This document shows, in pieces, positions 6,772 to 13,225 of a stretch of DNA of 14,981 nucleotides. The position numbers and the translations under genes were made by a program. The notes beneath the pieces were generated by a model. The model searched no databases. It had not been told where the DNA came from and saw only the letters and a program-made list of their open reading frames with translations. This DNA comes from Candidatus Omnitrophota bacterium (GTDB lineage: Bacteria; Omnitrophota; Gorgyraeia; Gygaellales; JAHJCI01): the NCBI GenBank assembly GCA_016783355.1, contig JADHWR010000029.1, positions 1 through 14,981 on the forward strand. Direction: 5' to 3'. Positions within the stretch are counted from its first letter, which is position 1. Each line of letters begins with the position of its first letter.

Positions 6772-7257
6772 ATGGCAAAGATATTGATAATTTATTATTC
6801 CCGCAGTGGCAATACAAAGAAGATGGCCTCTTTTATCAAGAGTGGCGTAAAGATGGAAGAGAATGTAGAGGTATCTTTAAAAGATGTGGCGCAGACACAA
6901 GTAAAAGAGTTGCTTGACTACGATGGTATTATTATTGGTTCGCCAACATATTATGGCAGTATGGCAGCCCAGATAAAGAGGCTTTTGGATGAGAGTGTCT
7001 GTTTTCACGGAAGGCTTGAGGGTAAAGTGGGTGCTGCCTTTTCTTCCGCAGCAAATATTGGCGGAGGCAACGAGACAACAATTACTGATATATTGAAAGC
7101 GATGCTCATTCATGGTATGATTATTCGAGGTAATTCCCAGGGAGACCACTACGGGCCAGTATCCATTGGTTCTCCTAATCAGCGTGTAGAAAAACAGTGT
7201 AAGACCCTGGGGCAAAGAATGGCAAAGCTGGTGAAGTTGGTAAAGGCAGTGAAATGA
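6772..7257 (+). CDS. Flavodoxin-like / WrbA-type FMN protein
   Basis: This 161-residue protein has the flavodoxin fold of the WrbA/NADPH:quinone reductase-like group. The phosphate-binding loop of the FMN site is YSRSGNTKKMA near residue 10. GSPTYYGSMAAQIKRLLD is the second FMN-contact segment, and AAFSSAANIGGGNETT the third. No signal peptide is present, so it is cytoplasmic. The start is fixed by a strong Shine-Dalgarno sequence (AAGGAGGGG at 6760-6768). It could shuttle electrons or reduce quinones next to the hydrogenase system, but the partner cannot be read from sequence. It is shorter than classical WrbA (about 190-200 residues). It overlaps the next small gene by ATGA. Confidence 0.9.
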   Translation: MAKILIIYYSRSGNTKKMASFIKSGVKMEENVEVSLKDVAQTQVKELLDYDGIIIGSPTYYGSMAAQIKRLLDESVCFHGRLEGKVGAAFSSAANIGGGNETTITDILKAMLIHGMIIRGNSQGDHYGPVSIGSPNQRVEKQCKTLGQRMAKLVKLVKAVK

Positions 7258-7394
7258 AAAAAGATTGTCCGAATAAAGAGGAGAATAAAAAGAGCTGCCC
7301 TTGCACTTATGAACCCTGCGAAAAGAAGGGAATCTGTTGCGAATGTATTGCCTATCATCGCAAAAGAGGGGAGCTGCCTGCCTGCGTGCAGTAG
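7254..7394 (+). CDS. Small Cys-rich protein, DUF6485-like
   Basis: This 46-residue reading frame starts in an ATGA overlap with the flavodoxin stop. It contains eight cysteines, with SCPCTYEPC and KGICCECIAYHRKRGELPAC. This pattern of paired cysteines ending in a YHR...GELPAC segment matches, as I remember it, the DUF6485 family of small presumed metal- or cluster-binding proteins. The function is unknown. The arrangement suggests zinc or Fe-S binding, or a thiol role alongside the neighbouring CcdA and thioredoxin. Family members usually continue beyond the PAC motif. Here a GC-rich palindrome (7376-7400) begins within the last codons and the frame ends two codons later, so the C-terminus may be shortened by the repeat. 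Confidence 0.75.
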   Translation: MKKDCPNKEENKKSCPCTYEPCEKKGICCECIAYHRKRGELPACVQ

Positions 7395-7400
7395 GCAGGC
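7376..7400. repeat. GC-rich inverted repeat at the 3' end of the small Cys-rich gene
   Basis: GCCTGCCT (7376-7383) and AGGCAGGC (7393-7400) pair perfectly over 8 bases with a 9-base loop. The left arm lies in the last sense codons (LPAC) and the right arm carries the stop codon. It belongs to the same CCTGCC/GGCAGG family as 3964-3983 and 5419-5441. The remaining 34 bases to the ccdA start hold only a weak purine-rich ribosome binding site. Confidence 0.8.
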
Positions 7401-7434
7401 CTGTCTGTACTAAGAGAAGGGCATCTTTTATCTG

Positions 7435-8154
7435 ATGACTCTGATTAATTCCTTTTCATTATATCTTCAATCCGGCTCGTGGTTGGCTTATGCTGCTTCT
7501 TTTTTTGCAGGAATTTTAATCAGTTTTACTCCCTGTGTCTATCCTTTAATTCCGATTAATGTAGGTTTTATCGCAAGCAGATGCCAGGGTTCAAGACTTA
7601 AAGCCTTTTGTTTAAGCCTTGCTTTTGTAATCGGAATAGCACTTACCTATTCAGCTCTGGGCTTGCTTGCTTCTTTAGGGGGTAAGATTTTTGGGCAGTT
7701 TCAAAGCAGTCCTTGGAGTTTTATCCTCGTCGGAAACATCTCCTTACTTTTAGGTCTATCTATGCTTGAGGTATTTAGGTTGCCGGTGATCTGCTTAGGA
7801 AAAACAGCAACATCAATTAAATCAGGCTCAAAGGGTTCTAAATTCAATCTTTTTGCTGCTTTGGGTTTGGGTTGCGTCTGTGGTTTAATTATTGGACCCT
7901 GCACTACTCCGGTTTTAGGGGTTTTACTTTTGTATGTTTCTACAAAGGCAAACATTATCTTTGGCGCAAGCCTGATCTTTGTCTTTGCTTTAGGAATGGG
8001 GATGTTATTAATATTAACAGGAACGTTTTCTTATCTGTTGAGCAGTTTACCAAAGACAGGTAAATGGAACTTGAGGGTCAAAAAAGTCCTCGGATGGGCT
8101 TTAATAATTTATGCCGAATTTCTCTTTGTTCGGGCGGGGAGAATGTTATGGTAA
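7435..8154 (+). CDS. ccdA: CcdA-type transmembrane thiol-disulfide transporter
   Basis: CcdA passes reducing equivalents from cytoplasmic thioredoxin across the membrane to extracytoplasmic thiol proteins. The 239-residue protein is strongly hydrophobic with about six membrane segments. It carries the two family Cys motifs, FTPCVYPLIP (Cys34) and GPCTTPVLG (Cys156), which form the redox pair. This is the minimal membrane domain found within DsbD. The next gene, overlapping by 7 bases, encodes an exported thioredoxin with a CPYC site, its natural partner. Together they could reduce cytochrome c apoproteins or other envelope disulfides. No cytochrome genes are seen here. Confidence 0.93.
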   Translation: MTLINSFSLYLQSGSWLAYAASFFAGILISFTPCVYPLIPINVGFIASRCQGSRLKAFCLSLAFVIGIALTYSALGLLASLGGKIFGQFQSSPWSFILVGNISLLLGLSMLEVFRLPVICLGKTATSIKSGSKGSKFNLFAALGLGCVCGLIIGPCTTPVLGVLLLYVSTKANIIFGASLIFVFALGMGMLLILTGTFSYLLSSLPKTGKWNLRVKKVLGWALIIYAEFLFVRAGRMLW

Positions 8155-8684
8155 AAAAACAAATTCTGTTATATTTTTTGATCTTGTTAGGCCTTTCTTT
8201 ATTGCTGCCGGATTCAGCCAGAGCCCAACCCCTCAGCTTGGAGTGGTTAAAGGAAAGTCCTATTTGTGAAAAGATAGGAGATTTTCGTCTTCAAAATCTC
8301 TCGGGTAGATACGTATCTTTAAATGAATATATTGATGGCAACTCCAGTCTTTTACTTTTTTGGGCTACCTGGTGTCCTTATTGCCGGCAGACGATAAAGC
8401 AATTGGCCCAGACTTTGCGCAATTTAGATAATTCGCAGTTTAAATTCATTCTTATTAATGTTGGCGAGAGCAAAGAAAAAGTGCAGAAATTCCTAAGCCA
8501 GTTTGAAGATAAGCCATTTATTGTCTTATTGGATTACTGGGGAGAAGTAGCTGCGGATTGTGAAGTTATCGGAATTCCTATGTTTATAGGTTTTGATGAT
8601 AAAGGCGAGGTGGAACTAGTTGATAACTATTTGCCAGAAGATTATCTGGAAAGGGTAGTCGCAAGAAAGGGCGAATCAGAATGA
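8148..8684 (+). CDS. TlpA/ResA-like exported thioredoxin
   Basis: This is an extracytoplasmic thiol-disulfide oxidoreductase of the AhpC/TSA-TlpA-ResA group. A signal peptide with a long Leu-rich core ends near DSARA-Q. The thioredoxin domain follows with the active site WCPYC (Cys76, Cys79) after LLLFWAT, and the cis-proline region is GIPMFIGFDDKGEV. The ATG at 8148 is chosen because it starts the signal peptide and has GGGGAGA just upstream (8137-8143). A longer frame from 8064 would read through the ccdA coding region out of frame. Length (178 residues) is typical. It is the expected acceptor of electrons from CcdA, and its stop overlaps the cutA start (ATGA). Confidence 0.93.
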   Translation: MVKKQILLYFLILLGLSLLLPDSARAQPLSLEWLKESPICEKIGDFRLQNLSGRYVSLNEYIDGNSSLLLFWATWCPYCRQTIKQLAQTLRNLDNSQFKFILINVGESKEKVQKFLSQFEDKPFIVLLDYWGEVAADCEVIGIPMFIGFDDKGEVELVDNYLPEDYLERVVARKGESE

Positions 8685-9013
8685 AGGCATCTCAGGGTAT
8701 TGTAGTTATGATTACCTGTTGTTCGAAGAGAGAGGCTTTAAAGATAAAGAGAGCCTTATTGGAGAGGAGGATAGCTGCTTGTGTAAATGTTATTTCATCA
8801 ATTGAGTCTTTTTTTTGGTGGCAGGGTAAGATAGATTCGGCTAAGGAAGTACTACTCTTGGTCAAAACAAAGAAGAGCTTATTTAAAGAAGTAATTACAC
8901 TGGTCAAAAAGATTCATCAATATGATGCCCCAGAGATAATCGCTCTACCGATAGTCGCAGGGAGTAAAGAATACCTAAGCTGGATGGAGAAAAGTTTAAA
9001 GAGCTGTTCTTGA
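8681..9013 (+). CDS. cutA: CutA1 divalent-cation tolerance protein
   Basis: CutA1 is a small trimeric ferredoxin-like-fold protein linked to copper and other divalent metal tolerance; its precise biochemical role is unsettled. The 110-residue sequence has the family features: VVMITCCSKREA at the N-terminus, RRIAACVNVI, SFFWWQGKI, LLLVKTKKSLF, and the C-terminal APEIIALPI with EYLSWM. It has no signal peptide. The start overlaps the thioredoxin stop. In Escherichia coli cutA lies next to dsbD, so the ccdA-thioredoxin-cutA order here resembles that linkage with DsbD split into two genes. Confidence 0.95.
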   Translation: MKASQGIVVMITCCSKREALKIKRALLERRIAACVNVISSIESFFWWQGKIDSAKEVLLLVKTKKSLFKEVITLVKKIHQYDAPEIIALPIVAGSKEYLSWMEKSLKSCS

Positions 9014-9045
9014 ATTAAGAAGACCTTTATTAAAAGGAGGATATT

Positions 9046-9270
9046 GTGAAAGAAGAAATAAAGAAGGTGCTTGTCGAAGAGGTACGGCCAATGTTATCAA
9101 TGCACGGTGGAGATATAGAATTGATTGATGTGACAGATGAAGGAGTAGTAAAGGTGAGATTGAAGGGGGGCTGTGCTGGTTGCCCTGCAGCGCAGATGAC
9201 CCTCGTAGGAATAGTGGAGAGCACCATTAAATCTAAATTTCCTCAGGTTAAAAAGGTGGAGGCAGTATGA
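9046..9270 (+). CDS. Stand-alone NifU C-terminal (Nfu) domain Fe-S carrier
   Basis: This 74-residue protein consists of only the Nfu domain, which binds a labile [4Fe-4S] cluster at a dimer interface and hands it to client proteins. The signatures are MLSMHGGDIELIDV and LKGGCAGCPAAQMTL, with the CxxC cluster ligands Cys43 and Cys46. It starts with GTG, but an excellent Shine-Dalgarno sequence (AAAAGGAGG at 9032-9040, 5 bases from the start) makes the start secure. Its stop overlaps the sufB start (ATGA), so carrier and scaffold are made together. The hydrogenase, radical SAM maturases and Nfn subunits in this window are obvious cluster-requiring clients. Confidence 0.95.
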   Translation: MKEEIKKVLVEEVRPMLSMHGGDIELIDVTDEGVVKVRLKGGCAGCPAAQMTLVGIVESTIKSKFPQVKKVEAV

Positions 9271-10511
9271 GTTTTCCAGATTGGTATCTTAAGGAAAAGA
9301 AAAAAGCAAGACACCGGTTAAAGAATGCAAAACCGGCAAAATACGGAATAGATATTGCGTTAGAAGACTATCAACGGCAAGGCAGGAGACCCAAAAAGAT
9401 AGAGAGTTTAAAGAAATTGGGTAAATACACCCAGGAAAGGCTTGAGAGTGTTGGCGAAAGAGCAGATGAGCAATTTCGCTGTGCAACGCACCTGCAACAA
9501 GACAACATCACCACCTATTTAAACACAATAAAAGGCTTTCTGCCAGAAGGCGTAGTGGTAATGGATACTGATCGGGCAATAAAGAAATTTAACTGGTTTA
9601 AAAACTATTATTTTAAGATTATGCCGAAGAACTTAAATAAATATACCGTTTTTGTAAATGCTTATTCCCAGGGGGGCATTTTTATCTGGATTAAGGAAGG
9701 AATCCATGTTAAATTTCCTTTACAGGCCTGCTTTTATCTTCAGAGTTCAAATTATGTCCAAATTCCCCATAGTTTTATTATTGCTGAACCCCATTCTAAA
9801 ATACATCTAATTAGTGGTTGCGTCACTGACAAGGACTGTAAAAATAGCGCGCATATTGCCGTAACAGAGGTCTTTGTTAAGGAGGGGGCTGAGGTTACCT
9901 GGACGATGATTCATAATTGGGGCAAACACTTTCACGTGAGGCCTAATGTCGGAATAAAAGTAGAAAAAAGAGCCACCCTCATCAGTAATTATTTGCTTAC
10001 TTCAGAGGTTAAAAGTATCCAATCCTATCCCACGGCAATTTTGGCTGAGGGGGCACGCGCTGTTTTTAATACAATGTTGTTCTGTCGTGGTAGGAGCCAG
10101 ATTGATAGTGGCTCGGCAATCTATTTCAATGGCAAGGACTCTAAAGGAGAAATAAAAAGCCGGGCATTAATTTTAGATAATTCCCGGGTTGCTCTGCGGG
10201 GCCACCTCTCAGGTAATAAAAAATGCCTTGGGCATTTAGAATGCAAAGGATTGATTTTAAGCAAGGAGGCAGTTGGCAGGGCTTATCCTAATTTATCTGC
10301 TTGCGAGGATGCCGAACTTACTCATGAGGCAGCTATGGGAAAGGTGAGAAATGAGGAGATGGATTACTTAATGACAAGAGGTTTTTCTAAAGATGAGGCT
10401 ACTTCGTTGATTGCGCGTGGTTTTATAAGTTTAGATATTCCCGGGCTTCCAGCTACCGTGAACAACTATGTTAAGGAAGTAATTGAGGCAACGGGAAAGA
10501 AAAGTATTTAA
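9267..10511 (+). CDS. sufB: SufB/SufD family Fe-S cluster scaffold (minimal SUF/SMS type)
   Basis: This is the beta-helical scaffold subunit of the SUF system, on which Fe-S clusters are built with the ATPase SufC. At 414 residues it is shorter than Proteobacterial SufB. The C-terminal core carries HLECKGLILSKEA, AYPNLSACEDAELTHEAA and EEMDYLMTRG, with the Cys, Glu and His residues typical of SufB-type scaffolds and the SufC-contact helix at the end. The central repeats include AEPHSKIHLISGC and TWTMIHNWGKHFHVRPN. Only one SufB/D gene is present, so it probably works as a homodimer, as in the minimal SufBC (SMS) systems of many anaerobes. Cysteine desulfurase, SufU and A-type carrier genes are absent from the window. 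sufC follows three bases after the stop. Confidence 0.92.
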   Translation: MSFPDWYLKEKKKARHRLKNAKPAKYGIDIALEDYQRQGRRPKKIESLKKLGKYTQERLESVGERADEQFRCATHLQQDNITTYLNTIKGFLPEGVVVMDTDRAIKKFNWFKNYYFKIMPKNLNKYTVFVNAYSQGGIFIWIKEGIHVKFPLQACFYLQSSNYVQIPHSFIIAEPHSKIHLISGCVTDKDCKNSAHIAVTEVFVKEGAEVTWTMIHNWGKHFHVRPNVGIKVEKRATLISNYLLTSEVKSIQSYPTAILAEGARAVFNTMLFCRGRSQIDSGSAIYFNGKDSKGEIKSRALILDNSRVALRGHLSGNKKCLGHLECKGLILSKEAVGRAYPNLSACEDAELTHEAAMGKVRNEEMDYLMTRGFSKDEATSLIARGFISLDIPGLPATVNNYVKEVIEATGKKSI

Positions 10512-10514
10512 GAG

Positions 10515-11252
10515 ATGCTCAAGATAGAAGATTTACATGTAGAGGTAAAAGAAAAAAAGATTCTGAGGGGAATAAATTTGCACATAAAGAGAGGCGAAAG
10601 ACATGTCTTGATGGGTGTTAATGCCTCTGGTAAGACTACCTTAGCGCAGGTTCTCTTGGGCTTCCCGCAATATAAAATTACAAGGGGTGAGATTAACTTT
10701 GCAGGTAAGCCGCTTAACAATCTCAGTATAGACGAACGGGCAAGACTTGGTTTAGCTTTAGCATTTCAAGCTCCGCCAAAAGTTGACATAAACTTCGAGC
10801 AGTTTATTACGGAAATTGAGACTAAGTTTGGCGGCAAAGTAAACTTTCCTAATTTTGGGCAGGAAATAGAGCATTTTAGACATAGGAATCTAAATGATGG
10901 ATTATCGGGTGGTGAAAAGAAGCGCTCAGAGCTGATTCAGATTTTGGCAATGAGGCCGAAGCTTATTATTCTGGATGAGATTGATTCCGGCGTCGATATA
11001 GACTCACTAAAATTGATTGGAGAGATTCTTAATGAAAGAGATGAGTCAATGTTAATTATAACTCATTATCGGCATATTTTAGATTATTTAAAAGTAGATA
11101 AAATTCACCTGCTTGGGTTTGGTAAGATTTTGGTAAGCGGCACATCCCAGAAAATCCTGGATGGTATTGAACATTATGGATATAAAGGATATCTCAATAA
11201 GTTGGGCATCTGCAAAGAGTGCCCTTTGAAAGAATGTATTGTTGTTGAATGA
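10515..11252 (+). CDS. sufC: SufC ABC-type ATPase of the Fe-S assembly complex
   Basis: SufC powers conformational change in the SufB scaffold and is soluble despite its ABC fold. The motifs are Walker A GVNASGKT (34-41), Q-loop AFQAPP, signature LSGGEKKRSE (from 130), Walker B LIILDEIDSGVD (Asp154, Glu155) and the H-switch His184 in ITHYR. The 245-residue length is normal. It differs at the C-terminus, which ends in a three-cysteine tail (Cys233, Cys236, Cys241; CKECPLKEC). I do not recall this from standard SufC proteins. It may bind a metal or a cluster. It is the last gene of the long operon; the stop is six bases from the convergent methyltransferase stop, with no terminator between. Confidence 0.94.
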   Translation: MLKIEDLHVEVKEKKILRGINLHIKRGERHVLMGVNASGKTTLAQVLLGFPQYKITRGEINFAGKPLNNLSIDERARLGLALAFQAPPKVDINFEQFITEIETKFGGKVNFPNFGQEIEHFRHRNLNDGLSGGEKKRSELIQILAMRPKLIILDEIDSGVDIDSLKLIGEILNERDESMLIITHYRHILDYLKVDKIHLLGFGKILVSGTSQKILDGIEHYGYKGYLNKLGICKECPLKECIVVE

Positions 11253-11258
11253 AGAATC

Positions 11259-11951
11259 TTACCTTTTTGCTCTAATCATGGGAACAAATCTTACGGGGAT
11301 AATATCTTTAACTGTTGCTTTCCCTTCCTCTTTTATAATCAGCTTTAATTCTTGAAATCTTTTGCCGACAGGAATAATCATCCTTCCCTTTTCTCTTAGC
11401 TGCTCTATAAGCCGAGGAGGAATCTCTAAAGGTGCGCAGGTTACGATTATAGCATCAAAGGGAGCAAATTCCTCCCACCCCAAAAATCCATCACCGCATT
11501 TTACTTTAATGTTTTGATATCCCAAATTCATTAATCGTGTTTCTGCTTCTCTGACTAAGGGTTCCAAGATTTCAATGGTATAAACTTCTTTGGTTAACTC
11601 TGCTAAGATTGCTGCCTGATAACCGCTACCTGTGCCAATCTCTAAAACCTTTTCATCACCCCTTAACTGAAGAAGTTCTGTCATCAGAGCAACAATGTAA
11701 GGCTGGGAGATGGTTTGATTATAGCCAATAGGTAAGGGACTGTCGATGTAAGCTGAATTTTTGTATTCTGAAGGGACAAATCTATGGCGGGGGACTTTAA
11801 GAAGAGCTGCGATAACCTTTTTATCCCTTATTCCTCGTTCAATTATTTGCTCCTGCACCATTTTTTTTCTCAGAAGAGAAAAGCTACCCTGGGCATAAAG
11901 AGCCGAAGAAAGAAGCAAGAGACATAAGATTAAGGAACCTTTCTTTAACAT
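11259..11951 (-). CDS. pcm: Protein-L-isoaspartate O-methyltransferase with signal peptide
   Basis: This enzyme uses S-adenosylmethionine to methylate L-isoaspartyl residues in aged proteins and start their repair. Family motifs include VPRHRFVP, NQTISQPYIVALM (substrate side) and VLEIGTGSGYQAA (SAM-binding motif I), followed by EVYTIEI and DAIIVTCAP. The 230-residue protein begins with a clear signal peptide (MLKKGSLILCLLLLSSALYA-Q), so it is predicted to be exported, unlike the classical cytosolic enzyme. The ATG at 11949-11951 (reverse strand) is retained because it opens the signal peptide, although its ribosome binding site is poor. The gene is convergent with sufC. Confidence 0.93.
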   Translation of the reverse strand: MLKKGSLILCLLLLSSALYAQGSFSLLRKKMVQEQIIERGIRDKKVIAALLKVPRHRFVPSEYKNSAYIDSPLPIGYNQTISQPYIVALMTELLQLRGDEKVLEIGTGSGYQAAILAELTKEVYTIEILEPLVREAETRLMNLGYQNIKVKCGDGFLGWEEFAPFDAIIVTCAPLEIPPRLIEQLREKGRMIIPVGKRFQELKLIIKEEGKATVKDIIPVRFVPMIRAKR

Positions 11952-11967
11952 CCTGAAAAACGAAAAT

Positions 11968-11992
11968 AGGGGTCAGGTCTCCACATTTGACA
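11968..11992. mobile_element. Possible end of a REP-associated/IS200-type transposable element remnant
   Basis: The 25 bases AGGGGTCAGGTCTCCACATT followed by TGACA resemble the GGGGTCAGGTCT..ACATTTGACA ends I associate from memory with REP-associated tyrosine transposase elements in several environmental genomes. No transposase gene is nearby, so at most this is a remnant end. The resemblance was not tested by a search. Confidence 0.4.
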
Positions 11993-12000
11993 ACAAGCGG

Positions 12001-12136
12001 GCCCTGTACCATACGGTACATGGCGGGTCCTGTCTCGGCAGAGCCCAAAATTGTCCTCGCTCAAGGGGAAGCCTCTATAGGGCATAATTCGCTGCGTGCC
12101 CCGTACCGTACGGTACGGGGCGGGCTATTTTGGGCC
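12001..12136. repeat. Pair of GTACC-TACGGTAC palindromes in direct repeat
   Basis: A perfect 24-base palindrome lies at 12098-12121, with half-site GCCCCGTACCGT. A diverged copy, TGTACCATACGGTACA with one mismatch, lies at 12005-12020. Both are followed by GGCGGG, so the copies are direct repeats about 97 bases apart. Between and beyond them GCCCAAAAT (12043-12051) is inverted at ATTTTGGGC (12127-12135), which could enclose the second palindrome in a larger cruciform. Confidence 0.75.
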
Positions 12137-12145
12137 GCCCACCCA

Positions 12146-12252
12146 TTCGACAAGCTCAGGGTCGTCCCGAGCGACCCTTCGACAAGCTCAGGGTCGTCCC
12201 GAGCGAAGTCGAGGGACGAAGTCGAGGGACGAAGTCGAGGGACGAAGTCGAA
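12146..12252. repeat. Tandem repeat block: two 29-base units plus a 13-base tandem array
   Basis: TTCGACAAGCTCAGGGTCG followed by TCCCGAGCGA occurs at 12146-12174 and again at 12178-12206, a 32-base period. It runs directly into three full copies of GAAGTCGAGGGAC (12205-12217, 12218-12230, 12231-12243) and a partial fourth ending at 12252. The 13-base unit shifts frame with every copy, which argues against coding. The arms are partly self-complementary (TCGACAAGCTC / GAGCGAAGTCGA). Sequences of this type are dispersed in many candidate-phylum genomes (from memory). Confidence 0.85.
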
Positions 12253-12373
12253 GTGCCCACTGCCTCGCCACCCGCTCAACAAGAGGGGACACCCGCTTAC
12301 AACTAATATTATAGCAGGATAACCTACTGTATAAACAAAAAATAAAAATGTATCATTTCAATGGTTAAATTTG

Positions 12374-12382
12374 TGGTATAAT
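12374..12382 (+). promoter_or_regulatory. Extended -10 promoter for the nfnAB operon
   Basis: TGGTATAAT is an extended -10 element (TGn + perfect TATAAT at 12377-12382) in an AT-rich stretch. The best -35 candidate, around TTTCAA at 12356-12361, is weak and at short spacing, as expected when an extended -10 is used. It lies 21 bases upstream of the nfnA ATG, and GGAGGGG (12393-12399) between them is a strong ribosome binding site, implying a very short leader. Confidence 0.7.
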
Positions 12383-12403
12383 ATATATTTTCGGAGGGGT
12401 ATA

Positions 12404-13225
12404 ATGAGGATAAATAATAAGGAAATTTTAGCAGATACCCAGGATACTAAAATTATCAAATTGGGTATCCACGCACCTTATATTGCTCAAAAAGCACAAC
12501 CTGGTCAATTTGTCGTCGTGATGGTTAAGGAAGAAGGAGAAAGGATTCCCCTTACCGTAGTAGATACAGATAAGAATGAAATTACTTTAATTTTAGAGGA
12601 GGCAGGACTTTCTACCAAGCTTTTAGGGAAACTGAATAAGGGTGATTCGCTTTATGCCTTAGTCGGGCCCCTGGGACATCCCGCTGATATTAAGAACTAC
12701 GGAAAAGTAATTTTAGTTGGGGGAGGAGTAGGTATTGCTGAAATTTATCCCGTAGCAAAGGGATTAAAAGAGAAAGGAAATTATATCGTTATTATTTTAG
12801 GAGCAAGGACAAAAGATTTATTGTTTTTAGAAAAAGAGTTAAAAGGCATATCCGATGAATTATATATTACTACCGATGATGGCTCTTATGGCAGAGCAGG
12901 TTTTACTACCGATGTTCTACAGGAACTCCTTAAGAGCGGAGTATATAATTTAGTTTATGCTGTGGGGCCCATTCCCATGATGAAAAAGGTCTCAGGAATT
13001 ACCAGGGACTCTGGCATAAAAACAGTTGTCTCTTTAAATGCTATAATGTTGGATGGAACCGGCATGTGCGGAAGCTGCAGAGTAACTATAGGAAAGGAGG
13101 TAAGATTTACTTGTGTTGATGGCCCGGAATTTGATGCCCATTTAGTAGATTGGGATGAGTTAGAAAAAAGAAATAGGATATATGACGAGAAAGAAAAACA
13201 TATATGTAAACTCTATGGACTATGA
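12404..13225 (+). CDS. nfnA: NfnA/SfnA, NADH-binding small subunit of NADH-dependent ferredoxin:NADP+ oxidoreductase
   Basis: NfnA belongs to the ferredoxin-NADP+ reductase superfamily and, in the electron-bifurcating NfnAB complex, oxidises NADH. The FAD region is AQKAQPGQFVVVMV and GERIPLTVVD. VILVGGGVGIAEIYPVAKGL is the nucleotide-binding loop, and TTDDGSYGRAGFTTDVL and YAVGPIPMMKKV complete the NAD(H) site. The C-terminal [2Fe-2S] motif is DGTGMCGSCRV with FTCVDGPEFDAH, giving Cys222, Cys225 and Cys237 plus Asp217 as candidate ligand. The ATG at 12404 is preferred over a TTG at 12371, because it follows a strong ribosome binding site and matches the family start, and because the TTG lies within the promoter. 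The 273-residue length is typical. It overlaps nfnB by ATGA. Without a bifurcation assay it could also be called sulfide dehydrogenase subunit. Confidence 0.94.
   Translation: MRINNKEILADTQDTKIIKLGIHAPYIAQKAQPGQFVVVMVKEEGERIPLTVVDTDKNEITLILEEAGLSTKLLGKLNKGDSLYALVGPLGHPADIKNYGKVILVGGGVGIAEIYPVAKGLKEKGNYIVIILGARTKDLLFLEKELKGISDELYITTDDGSYGRAGFTTDVLQELLKSGVYNLVYAVGPIPMMKKVSGITRDSGIKTVVSLNAIMLDGTGMCGSCRVTIGKEVRFTCVDGPEFDAHLVDWDELEKRNRIYDEKEKHICKLYGL

Larger units (their letters stand above)
11952..12403. other. Repeat-rich intergenic region between two divergently transcribed units
   Basis: This 452-base gap between the methyltransferase start (leftward) and nfnA (rightward) contains no convincing gene. 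From left to right it holds a probable mobile-element end (11968-11992), two diverged GTACC-TACGGTAC palindromes (around 12001-12136), a tandem repeat block (12146-12252), an unremarkable stretch (12253-12350), and an AT-rich promoter with a strong ribosome binding site (12374-12400). The frames open here encode repeat-derived low-complexity peptides only. Confidence 0.8.

Noticed and set aside
6723..6917. 64-codon frame across the palindrome and flavodoxin start
   Set aside because: It overlaps the flavodoxin gene out of frame, is derived from the repeat, and has no ribosome binding site. It is noted only because it shows the open PVR...SNG frame.
8064..8147. Longer start for the TlpA-like protein
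   Set aside because: It would overlap ccdA by over 90 bases and place a charged stretch before the signal peptide. ATG 8148 has a good ribosome binding site.
11987..12016. TTGACA (11987-11992) as the -35 of a rightward promoter
   Set aside because: No acceptable -10 lies 16-18 bases downstream, and the hexamer is part of the mobile-element-like end. The real promoter appears to be at 12374-12382.
12146..12252. CRISPR array
   Set aside because: The units are adjacent, with no unique spacers of constant length, and no cas genes are present.
11987..12322. Overlapping frames of 72-111 codons in the repeat region, both strands
   Set aside because: The translations are low-complexity, repeat-derived peptides (for example KSRDEVEGRSR), and the 13-base unit changes frame at each copy.
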